This document shows, piece by piece, positions 33,150 through 41,292 of a DNA stretch of 64,000 nt. The DNA comes from Knoellia sinensis KCTC 19936 (GTDB lineage Bacteria; Actinomycetota; Actinomycetes; Actinomycetales; Dermatophilaceae), in contig NZ_AVPJ01000012.1 of NCBI RefSeq assembly GCF_000768705.1, positions 1 through 64,000 of the forward strand, given 5' to 3'. The notes under the pieces are model-generated. The model was given only the letters and a program-made list of their open reading frames with translations, was not told the origin of the DNA and did no database searches. Made by a program: the position numbers and the translations under genes. The first letter of the stretch is position 1, and each line of letters opens with the position of its first letter.

Positions 33150-33935
33150 GTGACGCTTCCCTTCCTTGACCACCTCGACCTGCTGGACCGGCATGGCCGG
33201 TCCGCTGTCGCGGCGCTCGGACGGCTGCGCCCGAAGGACCGACTGCCCCCGCGGAATGAGCCGGTACGCGACGTGGCGTCGGCCCACTGGGCCACTCTTG
33301 AGATCTGGGCATGGTCTCTGGAGCACCCCCACCAACACTGGAGTGGGCGGGCAGAGCCCACCTCGCCGACCGACCACGAGGCGCTCCTCGCTGGTGTGAC
33401 GACCCAACTCGACCGGCTCCGTGAATCGCTGCCGGCAGCGGGTCCGGACAGGGACATCGACTATTTCGGACATCCCGGGAACGTGGCCCAGGTAGCGCGG
33501 TTGCTCGCGCACGAAGCCGTCGCGACGGCGCACGCGGCCTGTGTGGCAGCAGGTCGTGAGGTGCCGACACTGAGAGTCCCCGTGGCAGTCGATGCCATCG
33601 ACCATGTCATCACGCACTGGGCCTCGAGCACCTCGGGCGCGACCTGGCGGCCGCGACCGTTCGCGGTCAGGGACACGGACACCCGCCAGGTTCACTACAT
33701 CGTGGCGTCCGATGGTGACGACCCGACGGACTTCCGGCGCGCCTCCCCGCAGACCCCTTCCGCCGTCGTGGAAGGACCCGCCGTGGACCTCCTCTGGTGG
33801 CTGCATGGCTACCCGACCGCCGAGGGCGTCGTCGCGGTGAGCGGCAACGAGGAAGATGTCCGCGGACTCCTGACGACCTTCCACCACCCTGTCCAGAAGC
33901 CTCACCGGAAGCGCCGCTGGTTCGGCTGGAGTTAG
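33150..33935 (+). CDS. mycothiol-dependent isomerase/DinB-like domain protein
   Basis: The 261-residue protein fits the maleylpyruvate isomerase N-terminal (MDMPI) group: an N-terminal four-helix bundle (WATLEIWAWSLEH, LAHEAVATAHAACVAAG) and a C-terminal alpha/beta domain (VVEGPAVDLLWWLHGY). Members may use mycothiol or bind metal; the substrate is unknown. GTG start. It ends four bases into the convergent membrane gene. Confidence 0.75.
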   Translation: MTLPFLDHLDLLDRHGRSAVAALGRLRPKDRLPPRNEPVRDVASAHWATLEIWAWSLEHPHQHWSGRAEPTSPTDHEALLAGVTTQLDRLRESLPAAGPDRDIDYFGHPGNVAQVARLLAHEAVATAHAACVAAGREVPTLRVPVAVDAIDHVITHWASSTSGATWRPRPFAVRDTDTRQVHYIVASDGDDPTDFRRASPQTPSAVVEGPAVDLLWWLHGYPTAEGVVAVSGNEEDVRGLLTTFHHPVQKPHRKRRWFGWS

Positions 33936-34426
33936 CGGCTCGATTCGAGGTCAAGGACCAGCCGCGGGGTCTTCCACCCACCGACCAGCGCGAGCCATTG
34001 ACGTGGCGGATAGGCGAGCCGCACCACGAAGTAGTTGACGTACTCGACCACTCCGAACGCCCAGACGGCCAGGCAGAGCACCGCCACCCAGGTCCGTTCG
34101 GGCCACCACGTGAGGAGGCCGGCGAGGCCGAGGCCCAGCAGCACCACGTCCCCAATGCGGAAGATCCGGTATGCCGTGGCAACCGTTCTCGTCATGCGCC
34201 CGGCTCCCACCCATCGCCGCGCCAACAGCCAGTACCCGCCACCCTGGACGAGCACGACGAGCAGAGGGCCCAGAGCGCTCCACAGCGCCCTCACCTCGTC
34301 GTCACCCTCGAGGCGCGGGGCCACCGAGAACACCGCCGCGCCCGCGAAGACCGCGGCAGCGACGAACTCACCCGCCCCGAGGCTTAGGTACTTCCGACGG
34401 AGCACGGCCCGTTGTGCGTCCTGCAA
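33932..34426 (-). CDS. membrane protein of unknown function
   Basis: The 164-residue protein has four predicted membrane helices (FVAAAVFAGAAVFSV, LWSALGPLLVVLVQGGGYWLL, VVLLGLGLAGLLTWW, VAVLCLAVWAFGVVEYVNYF). The TTG at 34426 is chosen because GAGGAGG stands just before it; there is no ATG or GTG nearby. It lies 47 bases after the DUF2207 gene and is probably cotranscribed with it. Confidence 0.7.
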   Translation of the reverse strand: MQDAQRAVLRRKYLSLGAGEFVAAAVFAGAAVFSVAPRLEGDDEVRALWSALGPLLVVLVQGGGYWLLARRWVGAGRMTRTVATAYRIFRIGDVVLLGLGLAGLLTWWPERTWVAVLCLAVWAFGVVEYVNYFVVRLAYPPRQWLALVGGWKTPRLVLDLESSR

Positions 34427-34473
34427 CTGGCCCTCCTCGCCCTCGTGATTGTTGGGAGTGTGGCGTCCCGGAC

Positions 34474-35667
34474 TCAGAAGTCGAGACAGCCGCTGTCGCA
34501 ACCGTCCAGGAAGTCCCCGTCCGGGACCAGGTCGCCGATGCCGCCGGCGAAGGACGACAGGGCCGACCCGAGACCTTCGAAACCTTCGACCAGCGCCGAC
34601 ACCGCATCGTCCGGCACCAGATCCCCCAAGGCGCCCAGGTCGGGCACGTCGAGCGCACCGCCAAGGTCGACCAGCCCCGAAACCAAGTGCAGGACACCGG
34701 GATCGAGCGAGGCATCGACCGCCACGGCCAGCGCGTTCTGTGCGCCTTCGGCAAGCTTCGCCGCGCGCAAGGCGTCGGCGAGGACTGAGGCGACGTGCGG
34801 AGCAACGCCGAACGCGACGGCATACGGGAGCATGGAACGGACTTCGCCGGCGAGCTCCTCGCGGCGCAGCTGGTTCGCCTCCGCGGTGGCGAGGTACTTC
34901 TCGTAGCCGAGTGCCTGGATCCGCGCCGCGGAACCCGCCGCGGTGCGCGGTGTCCGGCCGCGGCCGAGGCGCACCAGGAGGGCGCCGCCGAGCCCGAGCC
35001 CCACGCCCAGTGGCACCCAACGCCAGTGATCGTCGGCGATTCCGGACGCCACGCCGGCCACCACGGCACCGAGCACGAGGATCACCCCGAGCGCGGACAG
35101 CCAGCCGTTGCGAGAGCGCGGGTGCTTCGAGTACCAACCTCGGTCGACCACCGCGCGATAGACGGCGATCTCGGCCTCCCGCCAGCGCTGCGCGACATCG
35201 GCCCGCCGCAGCTCCCCGAGGCGGACCGAATCTGCCTGTCCGAGAAGGGAGTTGAGCAGCACCTGTTCGTGGTCGGCCATGGTGTCGTCACCGACTCCGG
35301 TGCGGCTGACCCTGAAGTCGTCGCCCTCCTTCTCCAGGCTGACGATGCCACGCAGGGCGAGGTCAACGAGCGTCGCGGTGAGGTCGCGTCCATGGACGAT
35401 CCCGTCGAGGACCGTGCCGGACAGCGCCGGGGTGGACTCGTCGGGCGCGTGGAAGCGCGGGGCCACCGACCCCGCCCACTCCACGCCGCGGCGGACACGC
35501 GACGAGCCGGTGCCCGAACCGAGCCGTGGCACCTCTCCGGGGGTCACCTCGGTGAACACCTCGTCGCGGCGTCGCCAGTGGAAGGCGGCCAGCGTCATGA
35601 CAGCGACCACCAGCGGGACGAGCCCACCGACGATCTCGAGCGGTGTGAGGTCCCCGGGCACCAGCAC
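34474..35667 (-). CDS. DUF2207-like membrane protein
   Basis: The 397-residue protein has one N-terminal helix (EIVGGLVPLVVAVMTLAAF). A cytosolic segment with TPALSGTVLDGIVHGRDLTATLVDLALRGIVSLE, typical of DUF2207 C-terminal parts, comes next, then a pair of helices and an acidic C-terminus rich in Gly/Leu/Asp. It lacks the extracellular domain of full DUF2207 proteins. Function unknown. Confidence 0.75.
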   Translation of the reverse strand: MLVPGDLTPLEIVGGLVPLVVAVMTLAAFHWRRRDEVFTEVTPGEVPRLGSGTGSSRVRRGVEWAGSVAPRFHAPDESTPALSGTVLDGIVHGRDLTATLVDLALRGIVSLEKEGDDFRVSRTGVGDDTMADHEQVLLNSLLGQADSVRLGELRRADVAQRWREAEIAVYRAVVDRGWYSKHPRSRNGWLSALGVILVLGAVVAGVASGIADDHWRWVPLGVGLGLGGALLVRLGRGRTPRTAAGSAARIQALGYEKYLATAEANQLRREELAGEVRSMLPYAVAFGVAPHVASVLADALRAAKLAEGAQNALAVAVDASLDPGVLHLVSGLVDLGGALDVPDLGALGDLVPDDAVSALVEGFEGLGSALSSFAGGIGDLVPDGDFLDGCDSGCLDF

Positions 35668-35707
35668 ACCTTATGGGGCTGTCGGGGGCCGCGGCCGGGG
35701 TGCCTGC

Positions 35708-36598
35708 TCAGGTCCGTTGCGGCGTCGAGCCGGTATGCCGTCCGGTCGCCTCCGTCGGCCGGCTCGTCTCGGTCTCATGGCGGCTCTCGAGAACCGCAAG
35801 GTCTCGCTCGGCGAACTGCCGATGCCACCACTCCTCGTTGAGCAGAGTGTCGAGTGCCTCCTTGACGGGCACCTGCTCGCCCGGGGGTGGCCAGCCCGCG
35901 CCAGCGGGCACCTCCCTCGTCCCGGCCAAGTCCTCGTTCGTGAGCGACGACAGGTGAGCCCGGACCCGCTCGAAGCGGTCACGGCGCAGTTCCAGCGCCT
36001 CGTCGAGGGTCGGTCGCGCCTCCCGGTCATGGGGGACCCCGGGCGTGGGTGGCATCTCGTCCCACGGGAGTTCCCACGGATGCCACGGCGACGGGTCGCC
36101 CTGAATGGCCCGGCTGAGCCAGGAGCTGGTGGCGAAGGCCAGGTGGCGCAGGGTCTGGACGAACGACCACTCGCCGTCGACGCACTCGTGAAGCGCCTGC
36201 GGGGCGATGGCTTCGAGTCGTCGGGCCCGCTCGAGCGTGCCCGTCCACAGGTCGTCGATGACCTCCCACGCGCCGCGGAAGCCGTCGGCGTCGGCCGGAT
36301 GCAGCTGAGCTCGCTCGGGGTGCTGCCGCATCAGCTCTGCCTCGACCAGGGCGCCGACGTCGATTCCGTTGAGGCGAACGTCGATCAACTCACCCCAGAT
36401 CTCGACCTTCCGCAACTCCACGCCGCGTAGCCGGACGTCGGCGAAGGAGGCGTTGCGGATGTCGGCACCGTCGAAGTTGATCGAGCGCAGGGTCGTGCGA
36501 CTGAGGTCGACCCGATCGAAGGTCGCTCCGGTGAGGTCGACGTGCTCGAACGTCGCGTCGTGCATCTGGCGATCCCGGAACTCGTGTGGTGACGTCAT
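35708..36598 (-). CDS. pentapeptide-repeat + DinB-like domain protein
   Basis: The 296-residue protein starts with five to six pentapeptide repeats (TFEHVDLTGATFDRVDLSRT, ADIRNASFADVRLRGVEL). It continues into a DinB_2-like four-helix domain (GEWSFVQTLRHLAFATSSWLSR, NEEWWHRQFAERDL). The His residues of the bundle could bind metal. The ATG at 36598 is chosen before the first repeat; another ATG lies 21 bases upstream. The fusion is uncommon and the role is unknown. Confidence 0.8.
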   Translation of the reverse strand: MTSPHEFRDRQMHDATFEHVDLTGATFDRVDLSRTTLRSINFDGADIRNASFADVRLRGVELRKVEIWGELIDVRLNGIDVGALVEAELMRQHPERAQLHPADADGFRGAWEVIDDLWTGTLERARRLEAIAPQALHECVDGEWSFVQTLRHLAFATSSWLSRAIQGDPSPWHPWELPWDEMPPTPGVPHDREARPTLDEALELRRDRFERVRAHLSSLTNEDLAGTREVPAGAGWPPPGEQVPVKEALDTLLNEEWWHRQFAERDLAVLESRHETETSRPTEATGRHTGSTPQRT

Positions 36599-36616
36599 GC
36601 GCCACACCGTAGGCCG

Positions 36617-36643
36617 CATTGCGGACGTTTGACTTCCGCAATG
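36617..36643. repeat. 9-bp inverted repeat
   Basis: CATTGCGGA and TCCGCAATG flank a nine-base spacer immediately upstream of the pentapeptide/DinB gene. It lies next to the longer palindrome at 36656-36735. Confidence 0.6.
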
Positions 36644-36655
36644 GCGGCCCCAGCC

Positions 36656-36735
36656 GTCCCGAACTCACCGAATTCCTCGGTTCGGGACGTTGAATCTTCG
36701 ATGTCCCGAACCGAGGAATTCGGTGACTTCGGGAC
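36656..36735. repeat. long nested palindrome in the gap between two genes
   Basis: Two 33-base arms, identical as reverse complements except for one base, are separated by 14 bases. Each arm itself begins GTCCCGAA and ends TTCGGGAC, so smaller hairpins nest in the larger one. It lies between the 5' end of the DinB-like gene and the 3' end of the patatin fusion gene. It could act as a terminator or be a REP-like mobile palindrome. Confidence 0.85.
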
Positions 36736-36808
36736 GTTCGGGGGAGGGGAGAGCGGGGGAAGGGGGAGAGGGTGGGGGCACTGAGGGGCGGTGGCCGCTC
36801 GGCAGGCG

Positions 36809-39800
36809 TCACTGACGGGAGGACGCGCCGAGGTCGTCTCCGACGCGGTCCAGCAGGTCGCGAGCTGCGGCCCGCCCTGACTCGATCATCCGGTCGAGCT
36901 GGTGGAACTCCAGGAGCCCGACACCCATGGGGCTCGGACTGATGACGTGGGCGTCGGGATACTGCTGGGCCGCGTCCGCCGAGCCGCCGATCATCATCGT
37001 GCGCAGCAGGGTCTCGCCCAGCATCGGGACGCGGATGGCCCTCGTCGGCTTCGCGGACGGCGGCGGCGTCGTGGTGGCGGTTCCGGGAACGCGCGGCGGC
37101 GACGGTTTGGCCCCCATCGTCACGTTGACGACGACGAGCGGGCCCTCGCGGCGCTCCCTGAGCACGCTGACCGGGGTGTTGTCGAGAACCCCGCCGTCGA
37201 CGAGAAGCTGGCTCGACGTGGCAATGGGTGGGAACAGGCCGGGCAGCCGCGACGATGCCCGGACGGCCTCACGCAACGACCCGTTGCGGAAGACGACCAG
37301 ACTTCGGGTGAGGAGATCGACACTGACACAACGGAATTGGCGTGGCAGCCGCTCGATCTGGAGGTCGCCGAAGGTGCGCTCCATCACGTCATCAGTCCGA
37401 CGTCCGCGCACCAGGGCCACCCGAGGCACCGTGTAGTCGCTGAACGGCTTGCCCCGCACCATCTCGCCGTAGGTGAGGGCTTCGACTTGCTCCGCGGTCT
37501 GACCGCTCGCGTAGGCCGCGGCGATGATCGCACCGAAGCTGGCACCGGCCAGTCGGTCTATGTGGATCCCTGACTCCTCCAACTCGAGCAGGACACCCAC
37601 GTGCGACAGGGCGCGCGCCCCTCCACCCGAGAGGACGAGTCCGAGCGATCGGCCGGCGAGCCGTGCGGCCAGTCGCGCCACCCCGCCGCCCAGCTCGCGC
37701 TCCGCAACAACGGTGACCTGCCATGGATCGAAGGACGACCACGTCGCCAACTCGGCCTCGGACGCCGGCCGCCCGACGACGACGACATCCGGTTGGTGCC
37801 GATCGGACGGCTGCAGGGTCGGCACCTCGCCCGCGCGAGCGACGAGGACGACGACGTCGGCCTGGCGACGGCACGCATCGGTCCATCCGGGATCCTCTCC
37901 GGAGGACACGAGGAGGACCCTGTCGTGGGCACGCTCGACCCGGTCGAGCGCACCGTCGGTGGCCGCCCGTAGGACCGCCACCCGCAGATGCGTGCTGAGC
38001 CTGTCCCGCAGGGCTTCTGCCACCTCGTGGACGGGCGCTCCGGCCGTGGCGGCCACCACGGCCACGACCCCCGGATGCATGACCTCCATTTGAGGTGGGC
38101 GGGCCTCGGCCAATTGGTGTGCCAGCGTCGCGACGAGGGCAGACATCGCTGCCGGGTCGTTCCAGACAGACTCCTCGAGGTCGCTGCGATCGATCTCCAG
38201 GACCTCGCAGTCACGGCGCGCCCGGACGGATGCGGATCGAGTGCTGCCCGTGAGGAGGGCGAGCTCTCCGATGACGGCGCCGGGTCCGAGTTCGCGCACG
38301 GACTGGTCGCCGATGACGACCTCGGCCCGCCCCGAGACGAGGACGAACAGGGAGTCGGCGACGTCGCCCTGACGCACGATCAGGGCTCCGGCAGGGATCG
38401 TGGATGGTGTGGCGCGACCGGTGATGCGGTCCCGTGTCTCGGCCGGGAGTTGTGAGAACAGTGAGGAGCCCGTTGCTTGGACCGACGCCAAGGGGCCTCC
38501 CGTGGCGGGTCCCGACGCCTCGCGCGATCCCCTTGCCAACCCCGCCGGTTCGCGACCCGAGCCGGTCAGGAGCGTGGCCGGCGTGGGTGCCTCCGCAGGT
38601 GCGCGGTCGGCACCAAGGAACAGGGCGCCGATCGCGCACAGGACGAAGCAGACGATGCTCAGGGTCCAGCCGTCCCGGAGGAGGTCCACGACGGTCTGCG
38701 GAGTCGGGGTGCCCAGGATGATGACGAGGATCGAGATGCCCAGGACCCCGCCCACCTGGCGAGTGCTCGAGATGATCGCGGAGGCGGTCGCCGATCGCCC
38801 GCCCGGCACGGCCTCGAGGGCGAGGCTCCCGAGGAGCGGGAGGGTCGCACCCACACCGATGCCGCTGAGGATCTGACCGGGGAGCCATTCGCGGAGGAAG
38901 GCGGGGTCCGTGCCGACGCCGCGGACATACCAGACGAAGGCAGCGACCCAGACGAGGGAGCCGAGCACGATGACGCCCCGATAACCGCGTCGGCTTGCCA
39001 CCGGTCCGAGCACGCCCGCCACGACGGCAGCCGTGAGCGCCCCTGGGACCAGGGCCAGCCCGGCCCGGAACACGTCATAGTTCCAGACGTACTGGAGCCA
39101 GAGGATGTTGGTCAGAAGGTAGGCGAAGAATCCGGCACCGGCGATGAGGGTGACGACGTTCGAGATGAGGAACGGTCGGCTCCTGAGCAGATCGACGTCG
39201 AGCAGCGGCGAAGGATGACGGCGCGAGCTGAGGACGAACCCGCCGAAGAGCGCGAGGCACCCGCCCACCACCGCCCACAGGAGGGGATCGCCGGCACCCC
39301 ACTCGTGGGCCTTGATCAAGGCGGTCGTGCCCAGACCCATCGCGCCCGCAAGCAGGACGGCACCCAGGAGGTCCGGCATCCTCCGGCGGCCAGGGGCGCG
39401 ACTCTCCACGAGAACGCGTCGCGACAGCACGAGGGCGGCGATGCCTAGGGGGATGTTGATGAGGAAGGCCCAGCGCCATCCACCGCTCGCCACGAGGGCG
39501 CCCCCGATCGGCGGTCCGAGGCCGGCAGCGACGGCTGCCGCGGCACCCCACAGTCCGATCGCGTGGGCGCGGTGCTCGCCGGGGAAGGCCTCGACGACCA
39601 GGGCCAGCGACGCCGGGATGAGCATCGCCGCCCCCAGAGCCTGGAAGATCCTGGCGATGACGAGCACGTCGATCGACGTCGCCGCCGCGCACCACGCCGA
39701 GGCCAGGGTGAAGAGCAGGATGCCGGAGATGTAGACCCGGCGGCGTCCGAGGAGGTCGGACAGCCGCCCACACACGATCATGAACGCGGCCAGCACGATG

Positions 39801-40042
39801 TTGTAGGCGTTCAGGACCCACGAGATCGATCCGATCGTGGCCTCGGGGAACGACTCGCGGATGCTCGGGAAGGCGACGTTGACGATTGTCGCGTCCAGGA
39901 ACGCGAGGAGTGCCCCGAACGACGCGACCAGCAGCACGGTCCGAGGAGCCACTCGCCCCTTCCGCGGGAGGGCCGCCGTGCTGAGGGTGTTGCCCGATCC
40001 GGGTTCGCTCACGCTCACGTCCCTGCCGAGGGTCGAGGTCAT
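36809..40042 (-). CDS. MFS transporter-cNMP-binding-patatin phospholipase fusion
   Basis: The protein is 1077 residues long. Residues about 30-490 are a 14-helix drug:H+ antiporter of the EmrB/QacA type (FLDATIVNVAFPSI, GRLSDLLGRRRVY). About 560-680 is a cyclic-nucleotide-binding fold (VVIGDQSVRELGPGAVIGEL). About 790-1060 is a patatin-like phospholipase with GGGARALSHVGVL, nucleophile S835 in GASFG and D949 in DGG. The same order is known in Mycobacterium tuberculosis Rv3239c and Rv3728, whose roles are unsettled. A membrane transporter joined to a regulated lipid esterase suggests lipid handling at the membrane. The start ATG at 40042 has AAGGA upstream. Confidence 0.88.
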   Translation of the reverse strand: MTSTLGRDVSVSEPGSGNTLSTAALPRKGRVAPRTVLLVASFGALLAFLDATIVNVAFPSIRESFPEATIGSISWVLNAYNIVLAAFMIVCGRLSDLLGRRRVYISGILLFTLASAWCAAATSIDVLVIARIFQALGAAMLIPASLALVVEAFPGEHRAHAIGLWGAAAAVAAGLGPPIGGALVASGGWRWAFLINIPLGIAALVLSRRVLVESRAPGRRRMPDLLGAVLLAGAMGLGTTALIKAHEWGAGDPLLWAVVGGCLALFGGFVLSSRRHPSPLLDVDLLRSRPFLISNVVTLIAGAGFFAYLLTNILWLQYVWNYDVFRAGLALVPGALTAAVVAGVLGPVASRRGYRGVIVLGSLVWVAAFVWYVRGVGTDPAFLREWLPGQILSGIGVGATLPLLGSLALEAVPGGRSATASAIISSTRQVGGVLGISILVIILGTPTPQTVVDLLRDGWTLSIVCFVLCAIGALFLGADRAPAEAPTPATLLTGSGREPAGLARGSREASGPATGGPLASVQATGSSLFSQLPAETRDRITGRATPSTIPAGALIVRQGDVADSLFVLVSGRAEVVIGDQSVRELGPGAVIGELALLTGSTRSASVRARRDCEVLEIDRSDLEESVWNDPAAMSALVATLAHQLAEARPPQMEVMHPGVVAVVAATAGAPVHEVAEALRDRLSTHLRVAVLRAATDGALDRVERAHDRVLLVSSGEDPGWTDACRRQADVVVLVARAGEVPTLQPSDRHQPDVVVVGRPASEAELATWSSFDPWQVTVVAERELGGGVARLAARLAGRSLGLVLSGGGARALSHVGVLLELEESGIHIDRLAGASFGAIIAAAYASGQTAEQVEALTYGEMVRGKPFSDYTVPRVALVRGRRTDDVMERTFGDLQIERLPRQFRCVSVDLLTRSLVVFRNGSLREAVRASSRLPGLFPPIATSSQLLVDGGVLDNTPVSVLRERREGPLVVVNVTMGAKPSPPRVPGTATTTPPPSAKPTRAIRVPMLGETLLRTMMIGGSADAAQQYPDAHVISPSPMGVGLLEFHQLDRMIESGRAAARDLLDRVGDDLGASSRQ

Positions 40043-40260
40043 GCCTCGATCCTTGGGTCGCGCGACCCCAAGGGCATCGGTGAACTCACGGAAGTTTCGC
40101 CGGGAAGGTGTGCGGACGGCATACCGGAATCCACCGGCCGGATCGGATCGAAAGATCAGTGAGGACACGGATGCCCCGTCAGGTGATCGACGCCAGAGTG
40201 GGAAGAGCCGCGGCCACGCGTGCACGCTTGGTCGACCTTCCAGTGTTGCCAGGAGTTGTC

Positions 40261-41292
40261 ATGACCGAGCGTCAGCCACACCCGTCACCTCGATTGCCCA
40301 GGTCTCACCGTCGGCGCCGGCCCCGCTCCAGGGTCACCCTCATTCTCGCCGCGGCGTTCGCGCTCGTCCTCGCGCTCGCGCAGGGAGCCATGGGTCCGGC
40401 GTCTGCTGGCCCGCCCCTTCCGCAACCGACGAGCATGGTCGTGAGCGCCTACAGCGACCCGGCGTTCATCGCCGAGCGCCTCGGCGGTGCACCGGCTGCG
40501 GCCATCCCGGCGGTGCTGGCGGCGCAGGGCGACTCCTTCCTCGTGGAGGTCGACCTGAGGGCGGGCACGGGCGGCTCGCTCGACGCGGCCTATCCCTCGG
40601 CCCAGACCGTGACGTTCTCGGCGTCCGGACCGGGCACGCTGAGCCCCTCGTCCGCGACGATCCCGGGCGGCACGACGACTGCGGTCTTCACCGTGAGCTA
40701 CTCCGCGGAGGCCAACGGAGTCGCGATCACCGCCACCGTGGGCAACGGAAAGAAGGCCATTCGCGCCACGAGCAACACCTTCGACATCACCCGGTTCCTT
40801 GAGTTCGTCGAGGGCGACTCGGCGGCCTTGCGCAACGGAACCGCGGGCGCGGACGGTGCCGCGTGCACGACCGTGGACCGTGCCACGCCCCTCTGCGGCA
40901 TCGTCATCCTGCCTCGCGGAGCCTCCAGTCACGTGGCGCTGACGCTGGCCGAGTGCCGCACGACCGACGCCTGCCTGCGCGGGAGCCTCGTCACCCAGAT
41001 GATCGCGAACCTGACGGCGAACGGCACCAACCTCTATGACCGGGCCAACCCGGCCCGCATGGAGCTCGTGTGCGACAAGACCATGTGCGGTAGGGCTGGC
41101 GTCAACGGCTTCACCGCTCTCTGGTCGCGCACCGCCTTCGGTGCACTCACGCCCGTCCCCGCGTGCAGCGCGAAGGGTGTCATCGACGCAACGCTGGAGT
41201 ACTGCACGGACTACAGGGCGAGCCAGCGCGACAACGCCGGGGATCTTCACCTGGTGGTGCTGTTCCTCGACGACGTCCGCGGGAGCATCTGA
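40261..41292 (+). CDS. secreted protein with Ig-like (Big) domain
   Basis: The 343-residue protein has a long basic N-terminus and a hydrophobic signal (TLILAAAFALVLALAQGAMG) with a likely cut after SAG. An Ig-like domain follows (VTFSASGPGTLSPSSATIPGGTTTAVFTVSYSA), then a Cys-containing C-terminal region. AGGAG lies before the ATG. The last 46 bases overlap the convergent cyclase gene. Function unknown; a surface or secreted adhesin-like role is possible. Confidence 0.75.
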   Translation: MTERQPHPSPRLPRSHRRRRPRSRVTLILAAAFALVLALAQGAMGPASAGPPLPQPTSMVVSAYSDPAFIAERLGGAPAAAIPAVLAAQGDSFLVEVDLRAGTGGSLDAAYPSAQTVTFSASGPGTLSPSSATIPGGTTTAVFTVSYSAEANGVAITATVGNGKKAIRATSNTFDITRFLEFVEGDSAALRNGTAGADGAACTTVDRATPLCGIVILPRGASSHVALTLAECRTTDACLRGSLVTQMIANLTANGTNLYDRANPARMELVCDKTMCGRAGVNGFTALWSRTAFGALTPVPACSAKGVIDATLEYCTDYRASQRDNAGDLHLVVLFLDDVRGSI

